Origin: CAMLFJ01 sp040902305
GTDB lineage: Bacteria; Methylomirabilota; Methylomirabilia; Rokubacteriales; CSP1-6
Direction of reading: 5' to 3'
Length of the DNA stretch: 64,000 nucleotides
Assembly (NCBI GenBank): GCA_040902305.1
Contig: JBBDXN010000040.1
Location: 105,000 to 168,999 of the forward strand
Under the pieces are notes generated by a model. The model was not told where the DNA came from, did not search any database, and was given only the letters and a program-made list of their open reading frames with translations. Within the stretch, counting starts at the first letter, position 1. Each line of letters starts with the position of its first letter. Shown piece after piece: positions 53,501-63,530 of the stretch. The translations under genes were made by a program, and so were the position numbers.

Positions 53501-53761
53501 GAGGGGCTGCTGGACGTGGTGGGGCTCCGGGTGGCCGCGCGTGCGCTGGGTATCGAGCGGGTGGAAGCGGGCGGCGGGCGCGCGATCCTGACCTTCGCGG
53601 CGTCGACCGCGGTCACGCCGGATCGGATTGTCAAGGCGATCGCGGCCAGCCGCGGCGGCCTGAAACTGAGAAAGGAGTACACGGTGGAAGCGCGGATTCC
53701 CTCCGAGCCCTGGGCCGCGGTGCGCGACGCCCTCACGAAGCTCCTGGACTCCCTCCGGTGA
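50504..53761 (+). CDS. mfd: Transcription-repair coupling factor
   Basis: The protein has about 1085 residues. In order: an N-terminal UvrB-like region (QWSLRGGIVDIFSPTHDRPV near 190), a RNA polymerase-interacting CarD-like domain (DLVVHEQHGIARYHGLRTL near 430), a superfamily 2 motor with Walker A GDVGYGKTEVALRAAF, DEEH box VVDEEHRFG, TATPIPRTLHMAL and QLRGRVGRERQQAYAY, and a C-terminal TRCF domain. It removes stalled polymerase and recruits UvrA. The frame is open to 50432; the ATG at 50504 is preferred but a nearby GTG at 50501 is possible. Its stop overlaps the next gene. Confidence 0.95.
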   Translation: MIVPAGSVLSRWAALEDVLAALAKGASCLRADGLWGSSRALVVAALRERTGRATLLLTPGPSQRHRMAQDAAFFVASLSGGPAVGGDDGESARVLEFPSGTGASWRGKLHREPDAERALCCRRLLDGDAVVIVATPSGLSEPVPPPSAFRSRTFTLTVGESSDREILLELLEAAGYERVETVMEVGQWSLRGGIVDIFSPTHDRPVRAEFVGDDVESLRVFDPTTQRSIAPLGELTVLPLGSKDAAPVTLVDYLPPGTLVVLEDPAMLEAPPDDAPSAAPLASVLERFQRLELPLLQRGEGTAPRVSMGTRAVGGYRGQFKALAEEIRAWRGEGFTVRLVVDDERQRERLRQMLAEHDLEPWPEASLWSQEGLAVIVGECAAGFQLPALGLIVLCEEEIFGAQRRRLRRPRFQRGAAIASFNDLAANDLVVHEQHGIARYHGLRTLSSDGHDADFLLLEYADGGRLYLPVERLDLITKYMGAPEGSARLDRLGGGAWQRLKESVRAALRDMAEALLKLYATRSVAERPRFADDTPWQGEFEAAFRFEETPDQLRAIEEVKTDMVGGRPMDRLVAGDVGYGKTEVALRAAFKAVADGRQVAVLVPTTVLAQQHYNTFVERFTPFPARVELLSRFRSPKEQKQVVAGLAAGAVDVVVGTHRLLSKDVSFKNLGLLVVDEEHRFGVSHKERLKQLRTSVDVLTLTATPIPRTLHMALSGVRDLSVIETPPLDRLPVETVVTAFSRGIIKDAIERELNRGGQVFFVHNRIQSLPSMTTFIKSLVPEARVVMGHGQMAERELESVMVKFVDGQADVLVSTAIVESGLDIPASNTIIINRADRFGLAQLYQLRGRVGRERQQAYAYLLVPADGRVDETAQRRLRVIEESTELGAGLRLAMRDLEIRGTGNLLGAAQHGHIAAVGFDLYSKLLAEAVRDLKGEPAAERVDPVISADVEALLPESYVPEVNQRLALYKRLAEIERVEDVADARAELADRYGPPPAAVEGLLDVVGLRVAARALGIERVEAGGGRAILTFAASTAVTPDRIVKAIAASRGGLKLRKEYTVEARIPSEPWAAVRDALTKLLDSLR

Positions 53762-54837
53762 GCGCGCGGCGGGCCGCGACCGTTGCCCTGCTGCTCCTTC
53801 CCCTCGTGGTCGCCGGCTGCTCGATCCCGACCTGGATGCCGCTGATCGGCAAGGACAAGACGCCGCCGGCGGAGGCGCCCCGGGCGCAGCCGTCCGCCTC
53901 CGCGCCCATCCTGACCTCGCGGGACCAGCTCCACGACTCGGACGACGTGGTGGACCGCGTGATCTGCGTGGTGAACAACGACGCGATCACCCAGTACGAG
54001 CTGGACGAGGCCGAGCTGTACTACCTGGCCGAGACGCGGGAGCGGCCCTCCGACGGCGAGGCGCGCAAGGCCCTGCGCGCCCGGCTGCTCCAGAACCTGA
54101 TCGAGAACCGGATCCAGCTCCAACAGGCCGAGCGCGACAAGGTGGTGATCGAGGAGCCGGAGCTCGCGGAGGCCATCGGCGAGATCAGGACGAAGCTCAA
54201 GGCCAAGGACGACACGGAATTCGAGGCCATGATCAAATCCCAGGGCCTCACCCTGGAGGGCGTCCGGAAGCGGATGCGCGACCAGCTCATGGTCCAGCGA
54301 GTCGTTCGCCGGAAGGTGGCCCTCCGGATCTCGGTCACCGAGCAGGAGATCGACAAGTACCTCGTGGAGAACCGCGAGAAGCTCGAGACCGGCCTCACCT
54401 TCGGAGCCCGTCACATCCTGGTGGCGCCGGACCCGACCAAGGGCGACGACGGCTGGACGGCGGCGCGCGTGAAGGCCGACGAGCTCTACGCGCAGCTGCT
54501 GGAGGGGCAGGACTTCATCGACCTCGCCCGGAAGCACTCCAACGATCCCTCGGGCAAGGACGGCGGATCCCTCGGCAGTCTCAAGCGCGGCGAGCTGGCC
54601 CCCGACATCGAGGAGGCGATCCTGCGTCTTTCGCCGGGCGAGGCCTCGCCGCCGTTCCGCTCGCAGCTCGGCTACCACCTCTTCCGTCTCGACTCGCGCG
54701 ACGCCCTCAGCGGGGATTCGCTCGTGCAGGTGCGCGGTCAGATCCGCGAGATCCTCTACCGCCAGAAGTACGACGCGCGGCTCAAGGACTGGCTCGTGGA
54801 GATCAAGCAGCGCGCCATCATCGACATCAGGATGTAA
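53758..54837 (+). CDS. SurA-like parvulin peptidyl-prolyl isomerase, lipoprotein
   Basis: The protein has 359 residues from a GTG. The signal ends LLLLPLVVAGC, a lipobox, so it is membrane-anchored in the periplasm. Residues about 60-210 form a SurA N-terminal chaperone domain (VVDRVICVVNNDAITQYELD), and the parvulin domain follows (FGARHILVA, then ARKHSNDPSGKDGGSLGSLK and GYHLFRL). It probably folds outer-membrane proteins. It is translationally coupled to mfd. Confidence 0.88.
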   Translation: MSARRAATVALLLLPLVVAGCSIPTWMPLIGKDKTPPAEAPRAQPSASAPILTSRDQLHDSDDVVDRVICVVNNDAITQYELDEAELYYLAETRERPSDGEARKALRARLLQNLIENRIQLQQAERDKVVIEEPELAEAIGEIRTKLKAKDDTEFEAMIKSQGLTLEGVRKRMRDQLMVQRVVRRKVALRISVTEQEIDKYLVENREKLETGLTFGARHILVAPDPTKGDDGWTAARVKADELYAQLLEGQDFIDLARKHSNDPSGKDGGSLGSLKRGELAPDIEEAILRLSPGEASPPFRSQLGYHLFRLDSRDALSGDSLVQVRGQIREILYRQKYDARLKDWLVEIKQRAIIDIRM

Positions 54838-54878
54838 TGACGCCGGATGTCGTGACGCATGTGACCGGAAAATCCAAG

Positions 54879-54908
54879 TTGACAGGGCGGGAAACCGTGT
54901 GGGACAGT
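54879..54908 (+). promoter_or_regulatory. Putative promoter of rho
   Basis: A perfect TTGACA (54879-54884) is followed after 18 bases by GACAGT, a weak -10. The leader to the rho ATG would be about 180 bases, long enough for autoregulation, which is known for rho in other bacteria. Confidence 0.4.
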
Positions 54909-55096
54909 GGTTCGCGAAGCGCGGCAGCCAACCTCCTTACAGAGTAGACCAGTACACACGCAACCCGCCGGAGACGACCATCTCTTCCTCAGAGCGTAGC
55001 CCGAAACGTCCCTCGCCGAAGCCGCCGTCTGTCGCCCCCGCCGAGCCGCCCAGCACCACCGAAGCGAGCGGGGTGGTCGGTGCAGGAGGAAAGCGG

Positions 55097-56350
<1,254 letters not shown>

Positions 56351-56359
56351 CGCGGGTTT

Positions 56360-56388
56360 TTGCCTTTTCACGCCCACCCTGCTATGCT
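56360..56388 (+). promoter_or_regulatory. Putative promoter of rpmE
   Basis: TTGCCT (56360-56365), a 17-base spacer and TATGCT (56383-56388) with an upstream TGC extension precede rpmE. Transcription would start about 20 bases before the GTG. The -35 box lies just after the rho stop. Confidence 0.55.
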
Positions 56389-56413
56389 CTGAGACCCATT
56401 TAGGAGGTGCGCC

Positions 56414-56629
56414 GTGAAGGCTGGCATTCATCCGGACTACGTTGATACGACGATCACCTGCAACTGCGGGGAGGTCATCCACACCCGCTCCACCGTGCCG
56501 ACCATCAAGGTGGAAGTCTGCTCCAAGTGCCATCCCTTCTTCACCGGCAAGCAGCGGTTCCTGGACACCGCCGGGCGGGTCGAGCGCTTCCAGAAGAAGT
56601 ACAAGCGGAAGACGCTTACCGAGGGGTAG
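56414..56629 (+). CDS. rpmE: 50S ribosomal protein L31 (zinc-binding form)
   Basis: The protein has 71 residues starting GTG behind TAGGAGGTG. MKAGIHPDYVDTTITCNCGE and VCSKCHPFFTGKQRFLDTAG are the family sequence. CNC and CSKC give the zinc-binding cysteines, so this is the C+ form. It follows rho, a common order. Confidence 0.97.
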   Translation: MKAGIHPDYVDTTITCNCGEVIHTRSTVPTIKVEVCSKCHPFFTGKQRFLDTAGRVERFQKKYKRKTLTEG

Positions 56630-56741
56630 GGCCCGGCTCGGCGCCGCGCCGCGCTCCGAGCCGCAGATCCAGCATCCGTTTCTCGGTCGTTTCCAGCCGC
56701 GGCGGCGCCCCTCTCCGGGGCCCTGTCCCTGAGGCGCCCCC

Positions 56742-57808
<1,067 letters not shown>

Positions 57809-57812
<4 letters not shown>

Positions 57813-58738
57813 TCGGGGTCTCCGCGGACTCGACCGTTCCCGCGCTGCTCGGGCGCGCGGCCGCCGCGCTCGAGGAGGCCGGGATCGAGACCGCGCGTCA
57901 GGAGGCCGAGTGGCTCCTGGCCGGGCTCCTGGAGGTCGATCGCTTCGCCCTCTACCTGGAGCCGGCGCGCCGGCTGAGCGCGGCGGAGGCCGCCCACTAC
58001 CGGGAGCTGATCGAGCGCCGGGCGCGCCGCGAACCCCTCCAGTACCTGCTCGGCTGGGAGGACTTCCACGGCCTGCGACTGGCCGTCACCCCCGACGTGC
58101 TGGTGCCGCGCCCGGAGACGGAAGGCCTCGTGGAGTGGGCGCTGGAAGTGCTCGCGGGCCGGCCGGAGCCGGTGATCGCCGACGTCGGCACCGGCAGCGG
58201 CGCCATCGCCTGCGCGCTCGCCTCGGCGCTGCCCCGCGCGGAGGTGCTGGCCGTCGAGGTGGCGGCCGGCGCGCTCGCGGTCGCCTCCCGCAACGTGCGG
58301 GAGCTCGGGCTCTCCGCGCGGGTGCGGCTGCTGGCCGGTGATCTCTTCGCGCCGCTCGGCTCGCTGCCCGCGAGCCTCGACCTGGTGGTGGCCAACCCGC
58401 CGTACCTGCCGAGCGCGGTGATCGCCTCGCTGCCGCCCGAGGTCTCGCGGCACGAGCCGCGCGCCGCGCTGGACGGCGGGCCGGACGGCCTCGGCATCGT
58501 CCGCCGCATCGTGGCGGGAGCGCCGCGGGTGCTCAAGGCGGGCGGGTGGCTGCTGATGGAGATCGGCGAGGAGCAGGCGGGCCCGCTCGCCTCGCTGATG
58601 GCCGCCGAGGGATTCTCCGGTATCCGGGCCCGGCGGGATCTCAACGGAGTGGAGCGGTACATCGGCGGGCGCTGGGAGCCCTCCGAGTCCACCCTCGCGG
58701 CCTGCGCCTCCGGCGCGGCGCGACGGGAGGGCTGCTGA
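57809..58738 (+). CDS. prmC: Release factor glutamine methyltransferase
   Basis: The protein has 309 residues from a GTG. An N-terminal helical domain (RREPLQYLLGWEDFHGLRLA; PRPETEGLVEWAL) precedes the SAM domain with IADVGTGSGAIACALASALP and the NPPY motif in VVANPPYLPSAVI that binds the target glutamine. It methylates the GGQ glutamine of release factors 1 and 2. It is coupled to prfA upstream and overlaps murA by one base downstream. Confidence 0.95.
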
Positions 58739-59997
58739 TGGCGACCCGACTCATCGTCGAAGGCGGCACGCCCCTGCGGGGCCTGGTCGCGGTGAGCGCG
58801 GCCAAGAACGCGGCGCTGCCCGCGCTGTGCGCGGCGCTGCTCACCGCGCGCCCGGTGGTGCTGGAGAACGTGCCCACCGCGCTGGCCGACGTGACGACCA
58901 CCCGCTCGCTGCTGGAGCGGCTCGGCGGGGTCGTCTCCACCGAGGTCGACGGCAGCACGCGCGTCGAGGTGGCGAACGTGACGAGCCACGAGGCGCCCTA
59001 TGAGCTGGTTTCCACCATGCGCGCGTCGGTCCTGGTGCTGGGCCCACTGCTCGCGCGGACCGGTCTGGCCAAGGTCGCCCTGCCCGGCGGCTGCGCCATC
59101 GGGGTGCGCCCGATCGACCAGCACCTGAAGGGCTTCCAGAAACTGGGGGCCGAGGTCTTCATCCGGAACGGCTACGTGGAGGCGCGGGCCAGCCGGCTCA
59201 AGGGCGCCCGCGTCAGCACCGATCTGGTCACGGTGACCGGCACCGAGAACCTCATGATGGCGGCCGTGCTCGCCGAGGGCACGACCGTGATCGAGAACGC
59301 GGCGCGCGAGCCGGAGGTGACGGATCTGGCGCGGCTGCTCACCACGATGGGCGCCCGCATCCACGGCGCGGGCACCGAGCGCATCGAGATCGAGGGCGTG
59401 TCGGAGCTGGCGGGCGCCCGGCACCGGGTGATCCCGGATCGCATCGAGGCGGGCACCCTGCTGGTGGCCGCGGCCATCACCGGCGGCGACGTGACGGTGA
59501 CCGGCGCCGAGGCGCGGCACATGTCCGCGACGATCACCAAGCTGGAGGAGTCCGGGGCCGAGGTCACGATCTCCGACGATCGCATCCGCTGCCAGGGGCC
59601 GGTGCGGCCGAAGGCGGTCGACCTGATCACGAGCCCGTTCCCGGGCTTCCCCACCGACATGCAGGCCCAGTTCATGGCGTTGCTCGGGTTGGCCGACGGG
59701 AGCAGCAAGATCACCGAGACCATCTTCGAGAACCGGTTCATGCACGCGGCCGAGCTGGCCCGCCTCGGGGCAAGGATCGAGGCCGAGGGCTCCACCGCGG
59801 TGGTGCGCGGCCAGCGCTACTACCAGGGGGCGCCGGTGATGGCCACCGACCTGCGCGCCTCCGCCTCGCTGGTGCTGGCCGGGCTGGCCGCCCGGGGACG
59901 CACCGAGATCTCGCGGGTCTATCACCTGGATCGGGGCTACGAGCGGCTCGAGGTCAAGCTGCGCTCGCTCGGCGCCACCATCGAGCGCGTGCCGTGA
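58738..59997 (+). CDS. murA: UDP-N-acetylglucosamine 1-carboxyvinyltransferase
   Basis: The protein has 419 residues. Lys22-Asn23 in SAAKNAALPAL and Cys119 in ALPGGCAIGVRPIDQHLKGF are the catalytic residues; cysteine at this place implies fosfomycin sensitivity. FPTDMQAQFMALL and TETIFENRFMHAAELARLGA are conserved. It commits UDP-GlcNAc to peptidoglycan synthesis. Its stop overlaps the hisG start. Confidence 0.96.
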   Translation: MATRLIVEGGTPLRGLVAVSAAKNAALPALCAALLTARPVVLENVPTALADVTTTRSLLERLGGVVSTEVDGSTRVEVANVTSHEAPYELVSTMRASVLVLGPLLARTGLAKVALPGGCAIGVRPIDQHLKGFQKLGAEVFIRNGYVEARASRLKGARVSTDLVTVTGTENLMMAAVLAEGTTVIENAAREPEVTDLARLLTTMGARIHGAGTERIEIEGVSELAGARHRVIPDRIEAGTLLVAAAITGGDVTVTGAEARHMSATITKLEESGAEVTISDDRIRCQGPVRPKAVDLITSPFPGFPTDMQAQFMALLGLADGSSKITETIFENRFMHAAELARLGARIEAEGSTAVVRGQRYYQGAPVMATDLRASASLVLAGLAARGRTEISRVYHLDRGYERLEVKLRSLGATIERVP

Positions 59998-60668
59998 CGA
60001 CCTCGCTCACCCTCGCGCTGCCCAAGGGGCGGTTGCTGGACCCCGCGCTGGCCCTGCTCGCGGGCATGGGCATCCGGGGCATCGAGCCCGATTCGCGGCG
60101 ACTCCTCCTGGCCGACGAGGCGGCGGGGCTGCGCTTCATCCTGCTCAAGCCGGCGGACATCCCGACCTACGTGGAGTACGGCGCCGCCGATCTCGGCATC
60201 GTGGGCAAGGACATCCTGCTCGAGCAGCAGCCGGACGTGTACGAGCCGGTAGACCTCGGCTTCGGGTTCTGCCGCCTGGTGGTGGCCGAGCCGCGCGAGC
60301 TGTGGGAGCGCGATGATCCGGCCCGGTGGTCGTGGGTGCGGGTGGCCACCAAGTACCCGCGCCTCACCGAGGAATACTTCTCGGAGCGCGGCATCCAGGT
60401 GGAGATGGTGCGCCTCGACGGCTCCATCGAGCTGGCCCCGCTGGTGGGGCTGGCCGAGCGGATCGTGGATCTCGTGCAGTCCGGCGAGACGCTGCGGGCC
60501 AACGGCCTCGTGGAGGTGGCGGAGATCCTGACCTCCACCGCGCGGCTCATCGTCAACCGCGCCTCGCTCAAGACCCAGCACGCCCGGGTCAACCAGCTCC
60601 TCACCGCCATGCGCGAAGTGGTAGGGCGAGGCGCAGCCGCAGGCGAGCCGAGCGAATCCAAGAAATGA
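59994..60668 (+). CDS. hisG: ATP phosphoribosyltransferase, short form
   Basis: The protein has 224 residues starting GTG at 59994. LTLALPKGRLLDPALALLAG, KPADIPTYVEYGAADLGIVG and VEVAEILTSTARLIVNRASL are HisG signatures. At this length the C-terminal regulatory domain is missing, so the enzyme should need HisZ, which is not in the window. The last 14 residues (GRGAAAGEPSESKK) are encoded by the dispersed repeat and are not family sequence. First step of histidine synthesis. Confidence 0.93.
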   Translation: MTTSLTLALPKGRLLDPALALLAGMGIRGIEPDSRRLLLADEAAGLRFILLKPADIPTYVEYGAADLGIVGKDILLEQQPDVYEPVDLGFGFCRLVVAEPRELWERDDPARWSWVRVATKYPRLTEEYFSERGIQVEMVRLDGSIELAPLVGLAERIVDLVQSGETLRANGLVEVAEILTSTARLIVNRASLKTQHARVNQLLTAMREVVGRGAAAGEPSESKK

Positions 60669-60751
60669 TTGAGAGGCTTGAAACGTGGTAGGGCGAGGCG
60701 CAGCCGCAGGCGAGCCGAGCGAATCCAAGAAATGATCAAGAGGCTTGAAAC
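60618..60751. repeat. 67-bp tandem duplication at the hisG/hisD junction (family A repeat, two copies)
   Basis: Copies 60618-60684 and 60685-60751 differ at only two positions. Each holds GGCGAGGCGCAGCCGCAGGC, then GAGCCGAGCGAATCC, then an AAATGA start/stop context and GAGGCTTGAAAC-like bases (the hisD start). Copy 1 contains the hisG stop overlapping an orphan ATG with eight codons (MIERLETW); copy 2 contains the true hisD ATG. Confidence 0.85.
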
Positions 60752-62042
60752 GTCCGGCCTCGGCGTCGCGGGCGTCATCCGCGCGCTCGAGCGCCCGCCC
60801 GGGGCGGTGGACCCGGACATCTCGCGCCGGGTGGCCGAGATCGTCACCGCGGTACGCGAGAAGGGTGACGCGGCCCTGCTCGACTTCACCCAGCGCTTCG
60901 ACCACGTGACCCTCGGCGCGGGCGAGCTGGCCGTCCGGCCCGAGGAGTACGCGGCGGCCGAGCGCGCGGTGGGCGAGGCGACGCTCCGCTCCCTGCGCTA
61001 TGCCGCGAAGCGTATCGAGCGCTTCCATCGCGAGTGTGCGCCGCGCTCCTGGCGCATGAAGGACGACCACGGCTCGAGCCTCGGCCAGGAGGTGCGGCCG
61101 CTCGACCGCGTGGCGGTCTACGTGCCCGGCGGGCGCGCCGCCTATCCGTCCACCGTGCTGATGACGGTGATCCCGGCGCGGGTGGCCGGGGTGCGCGAGA
61201 TCGTGCTGGTGTCGCCGCCCGCCCCCGACAAGTCGCTCAACGCGGCGGTGCTGGCGGCGGCGCGCATCGCGGGGGTCACCGAGGCCTACCGGGTGGGCGG
61301 CGCCCAGGCGGTGGCCGCGCTGGCCTACGGAACGGCGACGATTGGACGAGTCGACAAGATCGTGGGCCCCGGGAACATCTACGTCGCGCTGGCCAAGGCG
61401 CGGGTCTTCGGCGACGTCGGCATCGACATGGTGGCCGGCCCCAGCGAGGTTTTGGTGGTGGCCGACGACACCGCGGATGCCGCCTTCGTGGCCGCCGATC
61501 TGCTGGCCCAGGCCGAGCACGACCCGCTGGCGCGCGCGGTGCTGCTCACGCCGTCCGCCGCGCTGCGCGACGCGGTCGCGGCCGAGCTCGGCGAGCAGCT
61601 CGCGGCCCTGCCGCGGCGGCAGATCGCGGGAGCGGCCCTGGCCGGTCACGGCGCGCTCGTGCTCACCGCGAGCCTCGAGGAGGCGGTGGACCTGGCCAAC
61701 GGGCTCGCGCCGGAGCATCTCGAGCTGCAGGTGGCCGACCCGGAAGGGCTGCTCGCGCGCGTCCGGCACGCCGGCGCGGTGTTCCTGGGGCGGCACACGC
61801 CCGAGGTGGTGGGCGACTACGTGGCGGGGCCGAACCACGTGCTGCCGACCGGCGGCACCGCGCGCTTCTCCTCGGCGCTCAGCACCGAGGATTTCGTGAC
61901 GCGGCTCAGCGTGATCGAGTATTCGCCCGAGGGATTGGCCGAGGCGGGGCCGCACGTCGGCGAGCTATCCCGCGTGGAGGGACTGGACGGGCACGGCGCG
62001 GCGGCGGCGGTGCGGATCGCGCGCGCGGGAGGCAAGCGATGA
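60732..62042 (+). CDS. hisD: Histidinol dehydrogenase
   Basis: The protein has 436 residues from ATG 60732, normal for HisD. VAVYVPGGRAAYPSTVLMTV, FGDVGIDMVAGPSEVLVVAD, DLLAQAEHDPLARAVLLTPS and TGGTARFSSALSTEDF are family blocks; the AEHDP histidine region and GLAPEHLEL contribute to zinc and catalysis. It oxidises histidinol to histidine in two NAD steps. The frame is open further up to a TTG in the repeat, but the family start fits the ATG. The stop overlaps hisB. Confidence 0.95.
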   Translation: MIKRLETSGLGVAGVIRALERPPGAVDPDISRRVAEIVTAVREKGDAALLDFTQRFDHVTLGAGELAVRPEEYAAAERAVGEATLRSLRYAAKRIERFHRECAPRSWRMKDDHGSSLGQEVRPLDRVAVYVPGGRAAYPSTVLMTVIPARVAGVREIVLVSPPAPDKSLNAAVLAAARIAGVTEAYRVGGAQAVAALAYGTATIGRVDKIVGPGNIYVALAKARVFGDVGIDMVAGPSEVLVVADDTADAAFVAADLLAQAEHDPLARAVLLTPSAALRDAVAAELGEQLAALPRRQIAGAALAGHGALVLTASLEEAVDLANGLAPEHLELQVADPEGLLARVRHAGAVFLGRHTPEVVGDYVAGPNHVLPTGGTARFSSALSTEDFVTRLSVIEYSPEGLAEAGPHVGELSRVEGLDGHGAAAAVRIARAGGKR

Positions 62043-62659
62043 CCGGGGAGCAGGGGAAGACGGAGCCGGCGGTGCCGCGGCAGAGCCGGATCGAACGTAA
62101 TACCAAGGAGACGCAGATCGTCCTGCGCCTCAACCTGGACGGCACCGGCGCGGCCAAGGTCGAGACCGGCATCCCGTTCTTCGACCACATGCTGGAGGCC
62201 TGGTCCAAGCACGCGCTGATGGACCTCGACGTGGACGCCAAGGGCGACCTCGACGTGGATCTCCACCACACGGTGGAGGACGTGGGGATCTGTCTGGGCA
62301 AGGCGCTCCGCGAGGCGGTCGGCGACAAGAAGGGGATCGTCCGCTACGGGGCCTCGTTCCTGCCCATGGACGAGGCGCTGCTGCACGCCGCGGTGGACAT
62401 CTCGGGCCGGCCCTACCTCGTCTTCAACGTTCCGCTCCAGCGGACGCGGATCGCCAATTTCGATCTCGACCTGCTCAAGGACTTCTTCCGCGCGGTGGCG
62501 GTCAACGCCGAGATCACCCTGCACCTCAACATGCACTACGGCGAGAACCTCCACCACATCGCGGAGGCCACCTTCAAGGCGGCCGGCCGCGCCCTCGCCG
62601 AGGCGACCCGCCTGAATCCCAGAATTACCGGGATCCTCTCGACAAAAGGCAGCTTGTGA
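62039..62659 (+). CDS. hisB: Imidazoleglycerol-phosphate dehydratase
   Basis: The protein has 206 residues. ETGIPFFDHMLEAWSKHALM and DLHHTVEDVGICLGKAL carry the manganese-binding histidines and glutamate; LNMHYGENLHHIAEATFKA is the second metal motif. It is the single-function form without the HisN phosphatase. It makes imidazole acetol phosphate. No hisC lies between hisD and hisB. Confidence 0.96.
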   Translation: MTGEQGKTEPAVPRQSRIERNTKETQIVLRLNLDGTGAAKVETGIPFFDHMLEAWSKHALMDLDVDAKGDLDVDLHHTVEDVGICLGKALREAVGDKKGIVRYGASFLPMDEALLHAAVDISGRPYLVFNVPLQRTRIANFDLDLLKDFFRAVAVNAEITLHLNMHYGENLHHIAEATFKAAGRALAEATRLNPRITGILSTKGSL

Positions 62660-62760
62660 TCGCGATCATCGACTACTCGGCTGGCGCGGACGCCCCGATG
62701 AGGGCCAGAGGCCCGAAGAGGCCGAACCGCAGCCCGGCTTACCCGGCGCTCACCCGCTAA
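62656..62760 (+). CDS. Short bridging open frame with a relic hisH start
   Basis: A GTG overlapping the hisB stop opens 34 codons. Its first seven, VIAIIDY, match the hisH start MIAIVDY at the base level as well. It then runs through a family B hairpin element and ends with TAA three bases before the hisH ATG. It is probably the former hisH start, separated by the insertion. Whether it is translated is unknown. Confidence 0.35.
   Translation: MIAIIDYSAGADAPMRARGPKRPNRSPAYPALTR
62693..62723. repeat. Dispersed junction repeat, family B, copy 2 (31 bp hairpin element)
   Basis: CCCCGATGA, stem GGGCC, loop AGA, stem GGCCC, then GAAGAGGCC. Only three positions differ from copy 1 at 40429-40459; two of these form a compensating base-pair exchange in the stem. 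Confidence 0.7.
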
Positions 62761-62763
62761 GTA

Positions 62764-63378
62764 ATGATCGCCATCGTCGACTACGGGCGCGGCAATCTCG
62801 GCAGCGTGGAGAAGGCCTTCGCGCGGGTCGGCATGCCGGCGGTCGTCACCCAGGACCCGAAGGTGGTGGACGGCGCGGAGGCGGTGGTGCTGCCCGGCGA
62901 CGGCGCCTTTCACGACGCGATGGGCAGCCTGCAGGCGCTCGGGCTGATCGCGCCGCTGCGGGCCTGCCTGGAGAGCGAGCGCCCGTTTTTCGGGATCTGC
63001 CTGGGCTACCAGCTCCTCTTCACCGAGAGCGAGGAGTTCGGCCATTGCAAGGGCCTCGACGTGATCCCGGGGGCGGTGCGGCGCTTTCCCCCGAGCCTCA
63101 AGGTGCCGCACATGGGCTGGAACCAGGTCGAGCACCGGGGAAATCTGGAGATCTTCGACGGCATCCCGAGCGGGGCGAACTTCTACTTCGTGCACTCGTA
63201 CTATCCGGAGCCGGCCGACGCCTCGCTCCAGGTGGCGACCTGCACTTACGGGGTCACGTTCCCGGCCGCCGTCTCGCGGGGGCCCCTCTACGCCACCCAG
63301 TTCCACCCGGAAAAGAGCCAGCGCTGGGGTATCCACATGCTCGAGAACTTCGCGGCCATCGTGCGCGAATCGCGCTGA
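62764..63378 (+). CDS. hisH: Imidazole glycerol phosphate synthase, glutamine amidotransferase subunit
   Basis: The protein has 204 residues. MIAIVDYGRGNLGSVEKAF is the class I amidotransferase start. The catalytic triad is Cys79 in FFGICLGYQLLF and His181 with Glu183 in TQFHPEKSQ. It supplies ammonia to HisF. The true start lies 104 bases after hisB because of an inserted repeat with a relic start. Confidence 0.96.
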   Translation: MIAIVDYGRGNLGSVEKAFARVGMPAVVTQDPKVVDGAEAVVLPGDGAFHDAMGSLQALGLIAPLRACLESERPFFGICLGYQLLFTESEEFGHCKGLDVIPGAVRRFPPSLKVPHMGWNQVEHRGNLEIFDGIPSGANFYFVHSYYPEPADASLQVATCTYGVTFPAAVSRGPLYATQFHPEKSQRWGIHMLENFAAIVRESR

Positions 63379-63394
63379 GAGAGATCGAGATGGC

Positions 63395-63530
63395 CGAGGC
63401 GCAGCCGAAGGCGAGTCGAGGAGACCATGGGTCGTAGCGGGAGTGGTGCGTAGTCGAATATTCGAGGTGCAGCCGAAGGCGAGTCGAGGAGATCATGAAC
63501 CGCGACGGGAGCGGTAGGTAGTCTCATGTT
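63395..63530. repeat. 68-bp degenerate tandem repeat at the hisH/hisA junction (family A-like)
   Basis: Units 63395-63462 and 63463-63530 agree at about 54 of 68 positions. Each has GAGGYGCAGCCGAAGGCGAG, a GAGGAG site, and an ATG-to-TAG mini frame of eight codons (MGRSGSGA and MNRDGSGR). The hisA ATG at 63526 lies at the end of unit 2; the same place in unit 1 reads ATA followed by TTCGAG. Confidence 0.75.

Noticed and set aside
54899..55096. Longer Rho start at 54899
   Set aside because: The extra 66 residues are Pro/Ser-rich and unlike Rho, and the ATG at 55097 has a good ribosome-binding site and the family start.
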